Virus record (IMG/VR): IMGVR_UViG_3300036760_000042
Span: 1 to 59,943 of that record
Length of the DNA stretch: 59,943 nucleotides
DNA from: a virus
Strand: one strand, 5' to 3'
Below are positions 43,121 through 50,475 of this stretch, in pieces (the stretch's first letter is position 1; the number at the start of each line of letters is the position of its first letter). Under the pieces are notes generated by a model that saw only the letters and a program-made list of their open reading frames with translations, had not been told where the DNA came from and did not search any database. The position numbers and the translations under genes were made by a program.

Positions 43121-43695
43121 TGGCCGACTTCGACGTGGCGCTCCCGAAGATCCTGCGACACGAGGGAGTCGTGTTCGACCCAGACGGCGACCCAATCGTA
43201 GGGCGCACCGGCTACGTGAACAACCCAGACGATCCCGGCGGCGAAACGAACTACGGGATCACCCGCAACGTCGCGCTCGAAAATGGGTACGTGGCTGACA
43301 TGGTGGACATCCCGTTTTTCGTCGTGAAGAAGGTTTACCGGACGCGCTACTGGGATGCGCTGCACGGTGACGACATCGCTGATCAGGAGATCGCGGAGGA
43401 GTTGTTCGATACTGCCGTAAACATGGGAGTCGGTACGGTCGCCATGTTTCTCCAGCGGACGCTCAACGTCCTGAACCTGCGCGGCGTCAGGTACGCAGAT
43501 ATTCAGGTGGATGGCAAGATTGGACCCGGGACGATCAGCGCACTGAGCGCGGCATTGTCTGTCGAGCCGTGGTATCGGCTGGCGATCCTTCGGGCGCTCG
43601 ACTCGCTCCAAGCCGTGAGGTACATCACGATTGCTGAGAACAATCCCCGGCTCGAATCGTTCCTGCCGGGATGGTTGAGGAATCGAATCACATGA
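43120..43695 (+). CDS. Endolysin, GH108-type muramidase with peptidoglycan-binding end
   Basis: 191 residues. ILRHEGVVF gives the catalytic Glu (E15), followed by NNPDDPGGETNYGITRNVA, the DPGGxTxxGIT signature of glycoside hydrolase family 108. The second half (FDTAVNMGVGTVAMFLQRTL ... VDGKIGPGTISALSAA) is the paired peptidoglycan-binding domain. There is no signal peptide, so release depends on a holin. It opens the lysis cassette. Confidence 0.88.
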   Translation: MADFDVALPKILRHEGVVFDPDGDPIVGRTGYVNNPDDPGGETNYGITRNVALENGYVADMVDIPFFVVKKVYRTRYWDALHGDDIADQEIAEELFDTAVNMGVGTVAMFLQRTLNVLNLRGVRYADIQVDGKIGPGTISALSAALSVEPWYRLAILRALDSLQAVRYITIAENNPRLESFLPGWLRNRIT

Positions 43696-43703
43696 GGAGT
43701 CAA

Positions 43704-45029
43704 ATGAAACTCGCTCCCGTCCTGCTCATACTCGCCGTCACCCCCGCGCTTGCCGATGTCTGCCCCGTGGCGGAATCGGTCCCGCACCAGATGATCGTCA
43801 AGATGCGCGACGGGCCGGTCTCCACGCATGACCGCGTTGTGCTGCACCGCTTCGCGTCGGGCGCGGAACTCTGGCGCACCGATGCCGACCTCGTGTCTCT
43901 GCAACTGGACCCCGCGATTGAATACGCGGAGCCGGACTATGTTGTGTACGCGGACGTGGTGCCGAACGACCCGCGCTGGGGGACTGGCGGGAGTTACGGC
44001 CTGACCATCATCGACGCCCCTCATGCATGGGATGTAACGACCGGAGACCCGTCCGTGGTGGTCGGCATCGTGGACACCGGCTCCGGGCCACACGCGGACC
44101 TCAGCCTCGTCCCCGGCTACGACTACCTGAACAACGACGCCGACGCATCGGACGACCACCGGCACGGCACGTTCACCGCCTCGCAGGTCGGGGGCGTTGG
44201 CAACAACGGGATCGGGTTCGTGGGCGTCGCGTGGCATGTCAGTCTCAAGCCGTACAAGTTCTTGAGCGGGTGCGGGAGCGGCACCACGTCAAACGCCATC
44301 CTCGCCATTGACGACGCGACGGCATCCGGCGTACCCATCCTCAACAACTCGTGGGGAGGCAGCGGGTTCTCGCAGGCGCTACTCGACTCCATCAACGCCT
44401 ACTGTGCGGCGGGTGGGTTGTTTGTCGCGTCTGCGGGCAACAACGCCTCGGACACCGACCTCACGCCGCAGTACCCGGCAGACTACGACTCCCCGTGTAT
44501 CATCAGCGTGGCCGCAACCGACAGCCTCGACGGGCTCGCATCGTTCTCGAACTTCGGCGCGTTGACCGTGGACCTCGGGGCACCCGGCGTCAGCATCCTC
44601 GGCGGCATCCCGTACCCGTACACCTGCTCCGGCACCACGTCATCGGACTACGGTTTCCTCTCGGGCACGTCGATGGCCGCGCCCTTTGTCTCTGGTGTCG
44701 CCGCGCTTGTGAAATCCCTCTGCCCAACATGCACGGGCGCGGACATCAAAGCGCGCATCCTCGCAGCGGTCGATCCCGTCGCCTCACTCGCGGGCCGGAC
44801 TGTTACCGGAGGGCGGCTCAACGCGGCCCGAGCCGTCGGATATGGTGGACCACCGCCTCCGCCTCCGGCGGCATTTTGCAACGATGGAACATGCGACCCA
44901 GCGGAGAGTTGTAAGGATTGCCCTTCGGACTGCGGCTTATTCATCCACAAACCACGTTCGGCGGCTTCCTGTTGCGGCGACAACAAGCTCCAGCCGGGCG
45001 ACCTGACGCGGTGCTTCGGAAACTATTAA
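43704..45029 (+). CDS. Exported subtilisin-like serine protease (S8)
   Basis: 441 residues from ATG 43704 (GAGGAG five bases upstream). A Sec signal, MKLAPVLLILAVTPALA, is followed by a short pro-region, then the S8 triad: D124 (VGIVDTGSG), H154 (DHRHGTFTAS) and S323 (GTSMAAPFVSG), with oxyanion N246 (ASAGNN). The C-terminus after a Pro-rich linker is a Cys-rich repeat (CNDGTCDPAESCKDCPSDCG) of the kind on secreted bacterial proteins. An exported protease in a phage lysis cassette is unusual. Probably acquired from a host. Confidence 0.85.
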   Translation: MKLAPVLLILAVTPALADVCPVAESVPHQMIVKMRDGPVSTHDRVVLHRFASGAELWRTDADLVSLQLDPAIEYAEPDYVVYADVVPNDPRWGTGGSYGLTIIDAPHAWDVTTGDPSVVVGIVDTGSGPHADLSLVPGYDYLNNDADASDDHRHGTFTASQVGGVGNNGIGFVGVAWHVSLKPYKFLSGCGSGTTSNAILAIDDATASGVPILNNSWGGSGFSQALLDSINAYCAAGGLFVASAGNNASDTDLTPQYPADYDSPCIISVAATDSLDGLASFSNFGALTVDLGAPGVSILGGIPYPYTCSGTTSSDYGFLSGTSMAAPFVSGVAALVKSLCPTCTGADIKARILAAVDPVASLAGRTVTGGRLNAARAVGYGGPPPPPPAAFCNDGTCDPAESCKDCPSDCGLFIHKPRSAASCCGDNKLQPGDLTRCFGNY

Positions 45030-45056
45030 CGCGGCTTTCTCCCAGCGGGGGACATA

Positions 45057-45275
45057 GTGACAGTTGACGAGTTGAAAGAAGTGCTGGCCGATCAATTCCA
45101 TCAACACGAGAGACACGAAGACGGGCAACACGCGGAAATCGTCCGGCACTTCGACAAGATCAATGGCTCGATCTCCGACCATGCGAACGACATCACTAAT
45201 CTAAAAGTCCGCGACGGTCTCTGGGCCGGTGGGCTGATTGCTGGATGGGCGGTAATCAAGGCGCTGTTCAAATAG
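45057..45275 (+). CDS. XhlA-like membrane protein, holin candidate
   Basis: 72 residues, GTG start with GGGGG upstream. A charged amphipathic coil (TVDELKEVLADQFHQHERHE) precedes one C-terminal membrane span (GLWAGGLIAGWAVIKALF). That build is seen in hemolysin XhlA-type phage lysis proteins. Confidence 0.6.
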   Translation: MTVDELKEVLADQFHQHERHEDGQHAEIVRHFDKINGSISDHANDITNLKVRDGLWAGGLIAGWAVIKALFK

Positions 45276-45283
45276 GAGACTCG

Positions 45284-45802
45284 ATGAAACGGTTACTGAT
45301 CGCTCTGACGCTGATGCCATCACTGACTATGGCAGCGACTTCATTGGCTCCGGGCGACTACCACGTCAGGCCCTGCCCAAAGGCGGCGACACTGGAGAAC
45401 TGCGAGCGGTTCTTCCCTCCGAAGTGTGTCGAGCTGAACGCGACAGCCTGCAAACCATTCTTCCCGGTCGTGGAGCAGAAGACCTGCCCTGCGGCGACGG
45501 TGCTACCTCAACCAGACCTGCTGCCAGTTGACGATCCTCCTGTTGTCGTTGCTGGTGGGTCTGATGGTCCGCGTCTTGTGGCTCCTGCGGCTGAAACGCA
45601 AAAGCTGAAGACGTGGCACAAGTGGGCCATTGCGACCGGCATCCTCGTTCTGGGTGGCGTGATCGAGCATCAGTTCGACAACGATGACGGTGGTGACGAC
45701 AACCACAAGAAGCCCGACGACTACCTGCCGCCGCCACCGCCTCCCTGCGACCCGCCGGGACACGGCCACGGTCACGGCCATGACGACGGGGGCGACGACT
45801 GA
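45284..45802 (+). CDS. Exported/anchored protein with His/Asp tail, 172 aa
   Basis: ATG 45284 with TAGGAG upstream. Signal peptide MKRLLIALTLMPSLTMAA; a Cys-containing middle (RPCPKAATLENCERFFPPKC); a membrane span near 120-138 (WAIATGILVLGGVIE); then an extreme tail of Asp, Pro and HGHGHGHDD, a probable metal-binding patch. Expected in the periplasm or envelope. Role in lysis is inferred from its position. Confidence 0.65.
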   Translation: MKRLLIALTLMPSLTMAATSLAPGDYHVRPCPKAATLENCERFFPPKCVELNATACKPFFPVVEQKTCPAATVLPQPDLLPVDDPPVVVAGGSDGPRLVAPAAETQKLKTWHKWAIATGILVLGGVIEHQFDNDDGGDDNHKKPDDYLPPPPPPCDPPGHGHGHGHDDGGDD

Positions 45803-45803
45803 C

Positions 45804-45944
45804 ATGGACGGACTCAAAGAGGCGATGGGCTGGCTCGACCGCGTTGCCGGGGAACTCCCGTTCCCGCTCTGGTGGGTAGTGGTCGGCACCATCGTCGTCC
45901 TGTGGCTGGGATATCTGATCGGAAAGTGGAGGGGGAAGTCATGA
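45804..45944 (+). CDS. Small membrane protein, 46 aa (holin-like)
   Basis: ATG 45804, just after the preceding stop. MDGLKEAMGWLDRVAGELPF, then one strong span (LWWVVVGTIVVLWLGYLIG) and a basic KWRGKS end. Size and topology fit a pinholin or antiholin. Confidence 0.6.
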   Translation: MDGLKEAMGWLDRVAGELPFPLWWVVVGTIVVLWLGYLIGKWRGKS

Positions 45945-46138
45945 GCAAAGCACTGACGCTTGGAAGCCTCGGGACCGAGAGCCGGAAGATCATGGTATTC
46001 GTCCCCGTGTTCATCGTCGCCACGGTCCTCCTATGGTTTGGCCGGGTCGAGCAGGACAACTGGGTCGACCTGACAAAGTGGCTGTTCGGCTTTCTTGCTG
46101 CTGGTCTGACGGCAGAGCGCTTCGCTGTGCAAAAGTGA
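45941..46138 (+). CDS. Holin-like two-span membrane protein, 65 aa
   Basis: ATG 45941 overlaps the preceding stop (ATGA) with GGAGGGGG upstream. Two hydrophobic segments, VFVPVFIVATVLLWFG (about 19-34) and LTKWLFGFLAAGLTAE (about 43-58), suit a small class II-type holin. The best holin candidate of the cassette. Confidence 0.65.
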   Translation: MSKALTLGSLGTESRKIMVFVPVFIVATVLLWFGRVEQDNWVDLTKWLFGFLAAGLTAERFAVQK

Positions 46139-46161
46139 CCGTAGACGGAAAGGGGCAACTC

Positions 46162-46500
46162 GTGCCGCTGACGTGGTGGGCAAAGATACTGGCGTGGCTC
46201 AAAGCGAACCCCCTGTGGGGTCTGATTGGCGCTCTGATAGCCGCTGTTGGCGTCAGCGGTCTGCGAATAGGACACCTCACGGCGAAGCAGGCCAAGGCCC
46301 AGAAAAAGGCCGACATCGCGGCGCTTGAGCGCCGGAAACTCGAAGCGACCGCTCGGGACCGCGCTGCCGAGAATCGCCTCCTCGCGGCTGACGCCAAGCT
46401 GAAGAAGGCTGAGAAGGACGACGCGAAGGCGAAGGCCACGTTTGATGCGGCCCAGAAGGACATCGAGACGGTCGCGGCGAGATGGAAGAAGAAGAAATGA
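46162..46500 (+). CDS. Inner-membrane spanin-like (Rz-type) protein
   Basis: 112 residues. GTG 46162 is chosen for AAAGGGG upstream; GTG 46135 would overlap the preceding stop. One N-terminal span (LWGLIGALIAAVGVSGL), then a long charged coiled coil (KQAKAQKKADIAALERRKLE ... AKLKKAEKDDAKAKATFDAA). This is the i-spanin plan. The outer partner may be the exported protein at 46607. Confidence 0.65.
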   Translation: MPLTWWAKILAWLKANPLWGLIGALIAAVGVSGLRIGHLTAKQAKAQKKADIAALERRKLEATARDRAAENRLLAADAKLKKAEKDDAKAKATFDAAQKDIETVAARWKKKK

Positions 46501-46510
46501 TGCAGTACTG

Positions 46511-46586
46511 TGCGGGGACACGCCGTGGTGGCGAACTCGGTTCATACCCGAGAAAAACTGCGAGGTTCAAATCCTCGCCCCCGCAA
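46511..46586 (+). tRNA. tRNA-like element, anticodon CAU (Met/Ile2)
   Basis: Acceptor TGCGGGG pairs with CCCCGCA, discriminator A, then CC. Anticodon arm CTCGG-TTCATAC-CCGAG gives CAU. T arm CGAGG-TTCAAAT-CCTCG, with one extra G-C pair that makes six. The D arm is weak (three pairs, CGC/GCG) and U8 is missing. It resembles initiator tRNA at its 3' end (CCCCGCAACC). A real phage tRNA or a degenerate remnant. Confidence 0.55.
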
Positions 46587-46606
46587 CCCTTTCGAGTGAG
46601 GCCCTG

Positions 46607-47152
46607 ATGGGGCATACACCAGCAACGAGGGCTACAGACTTGGCCAAGCGCATGGCTCTCCGGGCGGTCGTGCTGGCGTGCCTGCTCACAGTAGGGCGGG
46701 CTTCCGGTGCGACCGCACCAATTACTGATTCTGCATCAGTTGGTAGTTCAGTAGTACTTCCGGCCTGCCCCGAATACCCAGACGTGTCCGGGCTTATCGA
46801 GTACCTCGAAGGGATGCAGGCGCAAGCCTCAGGACTGGACCTAGAAGCCCTCAAGGACGCCGTCACCCTGCTCTCGGCCACCATGGCGCAGAGAGACGCC
46901 ATGTGCGCACGGCTGGAGGCCTCTGGGGCGAAACTAGGGGCATGCCGGGAGTCGCTAGCCGCCTCGACAGAACTGCTGGGCGGATGCCGGGTGGACCGCG
47001 AGGAGGCGTGGAAAGAACTCCGGGCCAGAATCCTCAAGCCGACCTGCTCCACCGTGGGCCGCTTCGGCTGGACAGCCGGGGCCGGGGCTTGCGTGGACGC
47101 GGACGGGACTCTATCGGTCTGCGGGGCTGGTGTTTTTGGTTTCCGCTTCTGA
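46607..47152 (+). CDS. Exported protein, 181 aa (possible outer spanin or lipoprotein)
   Basis: ATG 46607 with GAGG upstream; a second ATG at 46652 starts the signal proper (MALRAVVLACLLTVGRASGA). VLAC could be a lipobox. The mature part has a helical middle (DLEALKDAVTLLSATMAQRD) and paired Cys (GACRESLAAS, LGGCR, CSTVG, GACVD, VCGAG). Last gene of the plus block. Spanin partner of 46162 is a guess. Confidence 0.55.
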   Translation: MGHTPATRATDLAKRMALRAVVLACLLTVGRASGATAPITDSASVGSSVVLPACPEYPDVSGLIEYLEGMQAQASGLDLEALKDAVTLLSATMAQRDAMCARLEASGAKLGACRESLAASTELLGGCRVDREEAWKELRARILKPTCSTVGRFGWTAGAGACVDADGTLSVCGAGVFGFRF

Positions 47153-47163
47153 GCACCACCAGC

Positions 47164-47178
47164 AACGCTCCGCGTTGT
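47164..47178. terminator. Small hairpin between converging blocks
   Basis: CAACGC-TCC-GCGTTG (47164..47169 with 47173..47178), 12 bases after the last plus-strand stop and before the minus-strand HNH stop at 47244. No clear U-tract, so its strength as a terminator is uncertain. Confidence 0.4.
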
Positions 47179-47243
47179 CCATGGCAGGACGGGTGAACTC
47201 CGCAGCCGCGCAGATAGGCCCGGTGCACGGGCGCGAGGCGGTC

Positions 47244-47768
47244 TCACTCACCCCGCACCTCCTTGCCAGCGCCGAGGGAGAGTGTCGCGTTTTTGTCGGC
47301 ATGGTATTTGTCGAATACCCGCTTGCGACAGCATTCTCGGCAGCGCCTATGGCCGCTTGAGTTTATACGCAGGTTGCGCCCAGAATACGCATGACCAGCG
47401 GGGCAATGAGTCCGTTCCCTGCACAGCTTGGCGCCCTTCTCCATGTTTTCTGAACACCTAGCACCGTTCCCACTCGCATAGGCACCGCGCTTCTTCAGAT
47501 CACGATCCCGCACATTGTCACCGTTTGTGCCGAGGAATAGATGGTCTGGCCTGACGCATCTAGGATTGTCGCAGTGGTGGCAAACGGAGAGGCCGTCTGG
47601 TATAGGGCCGTTCGCAATCTCCCAAGAGAGTCTATGTGCCTTGCGATTCTTGCTCCCGTCCCACGACATACCGTAGCTATCTCCAACTGGGCCGCCGCGC
47701 CATAGCCAGCATCCGTCGGTCTTGGTGACGTGACTCCAGAAACTATCGGGATACCTTATTTGCGCCAT
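47244..47768 (-). CDS. HNH homing-type endonuclease
   Basis: 174 residues; ATG 47768 with GGAAGGG upstream. FWSHVTKTDGCWLWRGG, then KAHRLSWEIANGPIPDGLSV, CHHCDNPRCVRPDHLFLGT (the HNH core with its zinc Cys) and DNVRDRDLKKRG are the classic phage HNH pattern. The C-terminal Cys-containing part (CPAGHAYSGRNL, RRCRECCRK) is a DNA-binding zinc module. A free-standing selfish gene at the end of the early block. Confidence 0.88.
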   Translation of the reverse strand: MAQIRYPDSFWSHVTKTDGCWLWRGGPVGDSYGMSWDGSKNRKAHRLSWEIANGPIPDGLSVCHHCDNPRCVRPDHLFLGTNGDNVRDRDLKKRGAYASGNGARCSENMEKGAKLCRERTHCPAGHAYSGRNLRINSSGHRRCRECCRKRVFDKYHADKNATLSLGAGKEVRGE

Positions 47769-47770
47769 TG

Positions 47771-48058
47771 TCAGCCCTTCCCAAGAGAGTAGAGGGGGAT
47801 CATGCCGGTGTGCGGGTGCGATATCATCCCGTCACCGGAGCAGTCGAAATCCCGTATTCCATGCGACCCGCATTTAGCGCAGACGTGTTCAACCGGCTCC
47901 GCATTCTCCCGGAGTATCGCGACGGCGGCGCGGAGTCGTGGCTTCAGTGTGCAGTCTAAACATTCGCATGGACTGGGCGGAATCACTCCGTCAAGGCCGA
48001 TATGATCTAACAGGTTCGCTGTTGCCTCCAGCAGCGCGGCCAGTGATTCGGGGGTCAT
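47771..48058 (-). CDS. Hypothetical protein, 95 aa
   Basis: ATG 48058 has GGAGGCG upstream. The frame stays open to a GTG at 48145 and reads plausibly even beyond it, so this may be the live end of an older, longer gene (see 48170..48297). Helical start (PESLAALLEATANLLDHIG), then CECLDC and CAKC ... DFDC pairs of a likely zinc fold. No family recognised. Confidence 0.65.
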   Translation of the reverse strand: MTPESLAALLEATANLLDHIGLDGVIPPSPCECLDCTLKPRLRAAVAILRENAEPVEHVCAKCGSHGIRDFDCSGDGMISHPHTGMIPLYSLGKG

Positions 48059-48169
48059 CGGATGCGCCTCCAGAAATCTGCCGTCCTCTGAGTCGAGCAG
48101 ACGGTACAAATCTGCATAGCAGCATTCCACTGGAACGTTACCCACCGATGCCGCCAGAACCAGCAGCGC

Positions 48170-48297
48170 CTACCGCTTGGCATTCCTCACCTCCCTCTCG
48201 TTAACCCGCGCCCGCCGTTCCCACTCCCACCATGCCGACGCCTCCTCTTGGTTTGCAGGCAGGATCGAGGAACCTGCCGTAAGTTATCGCCGGTCAT
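48170..48297 (-). pseudogene. Remnant of a gene broken by a frameshift and an amber stop
   Basis: From ATG 48297 the frame begins MTGDNLRQVP. A one-base shift in the next codons would join it to SSILPANQEEASAWWEWE and a charged helix (RRARVNEREVRNAKR) ending in TAG at 48170. Directly after that TAG, in the same frame, a plausible sequence (ALLVLAASVGNVPVECC) runs into the 47771..48058 gene. It looks like one decayed gene. The alternative 42-codon frame 48055..48183 with its own SD is possible but Trp/Arg-rich. Confidence 0.4.
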
Positions 48298-48569
48298 CTC
48301 GGCAGCATGCCCACCCGCGCGGGGTTACTGTTGCGCCCTCACGTTGTTGGGACAGATGGTTAAATTACATCGGCCCAAATCGTCGTGATAGTGGCTCAGA
48401 CGCCTCACCTCCCTCTTCGGTTGTTGCGGGACGGCATCCCCGTTTCAGGCTCTACCGATAACCCGATGGTCATCAGCGCCATTCCCGGTTTGTCCGCCTC
48501 TGCGCTGGTCACGGCGGGAGGAGCAGCACCAAGCCTTGCTTCGTCGGTAGACCGCCGCCCCGCAATCCT
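48298..48569 (-). other. Degenerate stretch with gene fragments
   Basis: No firm gene. A 27-codon frame (GTG 48408 to TAA 48325, RRLSHYHDDLGRCNLTICPN) follows GGGAG. The part 48488..48552 closely matches 51430..51494 within the 507-residue Cys-rich gene; in frame it would read TDEARLGAAPPAVTSAEAD. It is therefore a copied, decayed module. Confidence 0.4.
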
Positions 48570-48791
48570 TCACTTCTTCACCTTCCGCTTCTCCTTGCGT
48601 GTGTTCAATCGAATCTGCCGGAGCGACGCCGGGATCCCTGTGAAGTTCGGGCATCTCAGCAATCCGTTGAGCGCCTGAAGCTCATCTCGAATGTCCAACA
48701 GGATCGCCGTGTTGACTCGCTCCCATGTAGGCGCGTTGCCTTGGTCATTTCCTGGTGCCCAGTCGAAATTCTTCAATCGTTTGTCAACCAC
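48570..48791 (-). CDS. Small conserved-type phage protein, 73 aa
   Basis: GTG 48791 overlaps the upstream stop. VNTAILLDIRDELQALNGLL, then CPNFTGIPASLRQIR and a basic tail form a pattern met in many phage early regions, though without assigned function. Confidence 0.7.
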   Translation of the reverse strand: MVDKRLKNFDWAPGNDQGNAPTWERVNTAILLDIRDELQALNGLLRCPNFTGIPASLRQIRLNTRKEKRKVKK

Positions 48792-48978
48792 GCTTCACCA
48801 CCTTCCGCTTCACGCGCAGGTCATAGGCGTCGAACAGTTTGATGGACGCCTTCGGGACCGGCTGATAGGATGACCGAGTACAAAACAGAACATGGTGCAC
48901 GTACCCGTAATCGTCCGACTTGCCGCCGCACTCCCGACACCTCCACAGAGTCTTCGGCACCTTCGGCTTCTCGCTCAT
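48784..48978 (-). CDS. Zinc-finger small protein, 64 aa
   Basis: ATG 48978 overlaps the stop of the membrane protein before it (ATGA) and has GAGGG upstream. WRCRECGGKSDDYGYVHHVL and the following FC give a CxxC...H...C zinc motif. The basic tail (RVKRKVVKRG) resembles the end of the neighbouring 48570 product (EKRKVKK). Confidence 0.7.
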   Translation of the reverse strand: MSEKPKVPKTLWRCRECGGKSDDYGYVHHVLFCTRSSYQPVPKASIKLFDAYDLRVKRKVVKRG

Positions 48979-49073
48979 CTCCCATCCCTCGTTACGGTCC
49001 AGAGTGCAAACGCGCAGAATGCGAGGAGCGCGATGAATGCTATCGCTGACGGCCAACCCATAGGCCCGCTCAC
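48975..49073 (-). CDS. Single-span membrane protein, 32 aa
   Basis: GTG 49073 with GGAAGGAG upstream overlaps the preceding stop (GTGA) and the frame ends in ATGA overlap with the next. Almost the whole protein is one span (AIAFIALLAFCAFALW) with a short charged end (TVTRDGR). The upstream open extension is not needed. Confidence 0.6.
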   Translation of the reverse strand: MSGPMGWPSAIAFIALLAFCAFALWTVTRDGR

Positions 49074-49258
49074 GGCTGTCTCCTTCCTGTCCCACCACAT
49101 CGCTCGCAAGGTCGCCCCATCCATACACGGCCAGCTAGGTGCATTGCTGATGGGCCGATACCATCGCCCAAGCAATCACCGCATGGATTCTTCTTCACGC
49201 GCTTGAGACTGCCGATGTAGATGAAGCCCTTCAGCGCGGCGGGCTTGTCATTTCCCAT
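49070..49258 (-). CDS. DnaJ-type Cys-motif protein, 62 aa
   Basis: ATG 49258 with GGAGGGG upstream. N-terminus MGNDKPAALKGF belongs to a set of similar starts in this region. CGDCLGDGIG and CERCGGTGR are two CxxCxGxG zinc half-sites as in DnaJ. Overlaps neighbours on both sides. Confidence 0.7.
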   Translation of the reverse strand: MGNDKPAALKGFIYIGSLKRVKKNPCGDCLGDGIGPSAMHLAGRVWMGRPCERCGGTGRRQP

Positions 49259-49895
49259 TGTCCCCTCCATCCAGATACCACCTCAGGCGCTCGGCCTGCC
49301 ATGCACGTTCAGCAGCCCGCGCAGCATCCCCCGCAGCAGCCCGCGCAGCCCACGCAGCATCCCCCGCAGCAGCCCACGCAGCAACCCACGCAGCCCACGC
49401 AGCATCCCCCACAGCATCCCCCGCAGCCCACGCAGCATCCCCCACAGCCCGCGCCAATCTCAACTCATCCGCGCTGGCCAGTCCATTGGCGTATCTGCGG
49501 GCCACAGCTATCGTCTGTGCCGCCGTGCCCGATTTATCCAGGTGCGTTACGCGCTCCGCGCAGTCGCATGCAAACAAGCGGGCCGTCCGTTCATTCCATG
49601 TGCTTACGCGCTTGATGAGCCGCGCCTCGTGGTAGATGCCGACGTGCCGCGACTTCTCCACCCGCTCTCCGCGCACCTCGACTTCGTACAATTCCGGGGC
49701 GATCCATTCGTGCAATTCGGCGTCAGACTCGATCACGTGGTAGCCGGAACGACACGGCGTCAGCCTCTCAACTCTCGGCATCCACTTGCCGGGACGTTTG
49801 CCGCTCGGCAGATGCCACGAGCCGGTGCCGTGGACGCATTTGCCGTTGGCGTCGAGGAACTTGTAGAACGCGGCGGGCTTGTCAGTCTTTGGCAT
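49248..49895 (-). CDS. DUF7666-like protein with Ala-rich tandem repeats, 215 aa
   Basis: ATG 49895 with AAGGAG upstream; start MPKTDKPAAFYKF. The first 100 residues (YKFLDANGKCVHGTGSW, then LTPCRSGYHVIESDAELHEW and ELYEVEVRGERVEKSRHVG) follow a phage family of unknown function. Residues about 145-205 are Ala/Trp/Gly/Asp repeats (GDAAWAAGDAVGDAAWAA and similar), probably a long helix. Repeat number is likely variable. Confidence 0.75.
   Translation of the reverse strand: MPKTDKPAAFYKFLDANGKCVHGTGSWHLPSGKRPGKWMPRVERLTPCRSGYHVIESDAELHEWIAPELYEVEVRGERVEKSRHVGIYHEARLIKRVSTWNERTARLFACDCAERVTHLDKSGTAAQTIAVARRYANGLASADELRLARAVGDAAWAAGDAVGDAAWAAWVAAWAAAGDAAWAARAAAGDAARAAERAWQAERLRWYLDGGDNGK
49320..49462 (-). 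repeat. Tandem Ala-coding repeat
   Basis: Variants of a 15- to 24-base unit (plus strand: GCAGCCCACGCAGCATCCCC and similar) recur about eight times, encoding AAWAA/GDAAWAA turns of the 49248..49895 protein. The phase is kept, so copy-number change by slippage would not break the frame. Confidence 0.8.
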
Positions 49896-50049
49896 GAGCA
49901 GACTCCTTCAGCGGTAATCCCGCAGCCCCTCGCTCTAGTTGCTCTCCGATCCTATCCATGCACTTCCGGCAGATGACCAGCGACGGCGGGCATGGCGGGA
50001 CTCCGCAACCATTGGCGCACAGCGCGAGCGGCAGGCTAGTCTTTGGCAT
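49882..50049 (-). CDS. Cys-rich small protein, 55 aa
   Basis: ATG 50049 overlaps the preceding stop (TGATG); AGGGG upstream. Begins MPKTSLPLALCANGCGVPPC, then CRKCMDRIGEQLERG: a CxxxC...C...CxxC zinc module. Its first codons repeat the MPKT start of the next gene. Confidence 0.65.
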   Translation of the reverse strand: MPKTSLPLALCANGCGVPPCPPSLVICRKCMDRIGEQLERGAAGLPLKESAHAKD

Positions 50050-50342
50050 CAGTCCCCTGGGTCCCTTCCGCCGTTGCAGGCGAAGCAAATGCCGTCAGCG
50101 AATTGATTCGGCTTTCCGCACTTGCCGCAATGTCCGCGCTTGTCAGGCCACGGCTCGGTGAACCAGTGCGCATCTTTTGGCTGTGGGCAATACGGACACT
50201 GTGCGGCAACCGCCTGCGCAGCCGACGCGATTAACTCTCGAATCAGATAGCCACAGTTGGAACACAGTGGCAGTTTGTATGTTTGATCCACGATGTGATG
50301 CAGCAACCTTTCCGCGCCTACGGCGGGCTTGTCAGTTGGCAT
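50049..50342 (-). CDS. Zinc-ribbon protein, 97 aa
   Basis: ATG 50342 with GAGGAGGAG upstream; start MPTDKPAVGAERLL. Three CxxC pairs (LCSNCG, QCPYCP, HCGKCG) and a final CFACN form double zinc ribbons. Probably nucleic-acid or protein binding. Shares its 5' tag with 49895 and 49258 starts. Confidence 0.7.
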   Translation of the reverse strand: MPTDKPAVGAERLLHHIVDQTYKLPLCSNCGYLIRELIASAAQAVAAQCPYCPQPKDAHWFTEPWPDKRGHCGKCGKPNQFADGICFACNGGRDPGD

Positions 50343-50475
50343 CGGGCGGCTCCTCCTCAAGGTCGGTCCAGCAATCGCCAGAAATCAGGTCCATGTGATA
50401 CCCACGGTGATCGACTGCTCTAGTGCATGTATGGCCCGCGTGGACCGACGCGCATGACTCCTCAAACGCTGCCAT
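50332..50475 (-). CDS. Small acidic protein, 47 aa
   Basis: ATG 50475 with GGGAGG upstream lies inside the end of the preceding gene, and the frame ends inside the start of the next. MAAFEESCASVHAGHTCTRA, then DHRGYHMDLIS and an acidic tail. Cys/His spacing hints at metal binding. The overlap pattern fits the operon. Confidence 0.55.
   Translation of the reverse strand: MAAFEESCASVHAGHTCTRAVDHRGYHMDLISGDCWTDLEEEPPDAN

Noticed and set aside
48170-48172. TAG recoding (amber read as sense)
   Set aside because: TAG is used as an ordinary stop elsewhere, for example at 4850..4852 and 9676..9678, and the only tRNA-like element has a CAU anticodon, so decay is the simpler explanation.
49320-49462. 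CRISPR-like array
   Set aside because: The repeats are short, contiguous, in coding phase and have no spacers.
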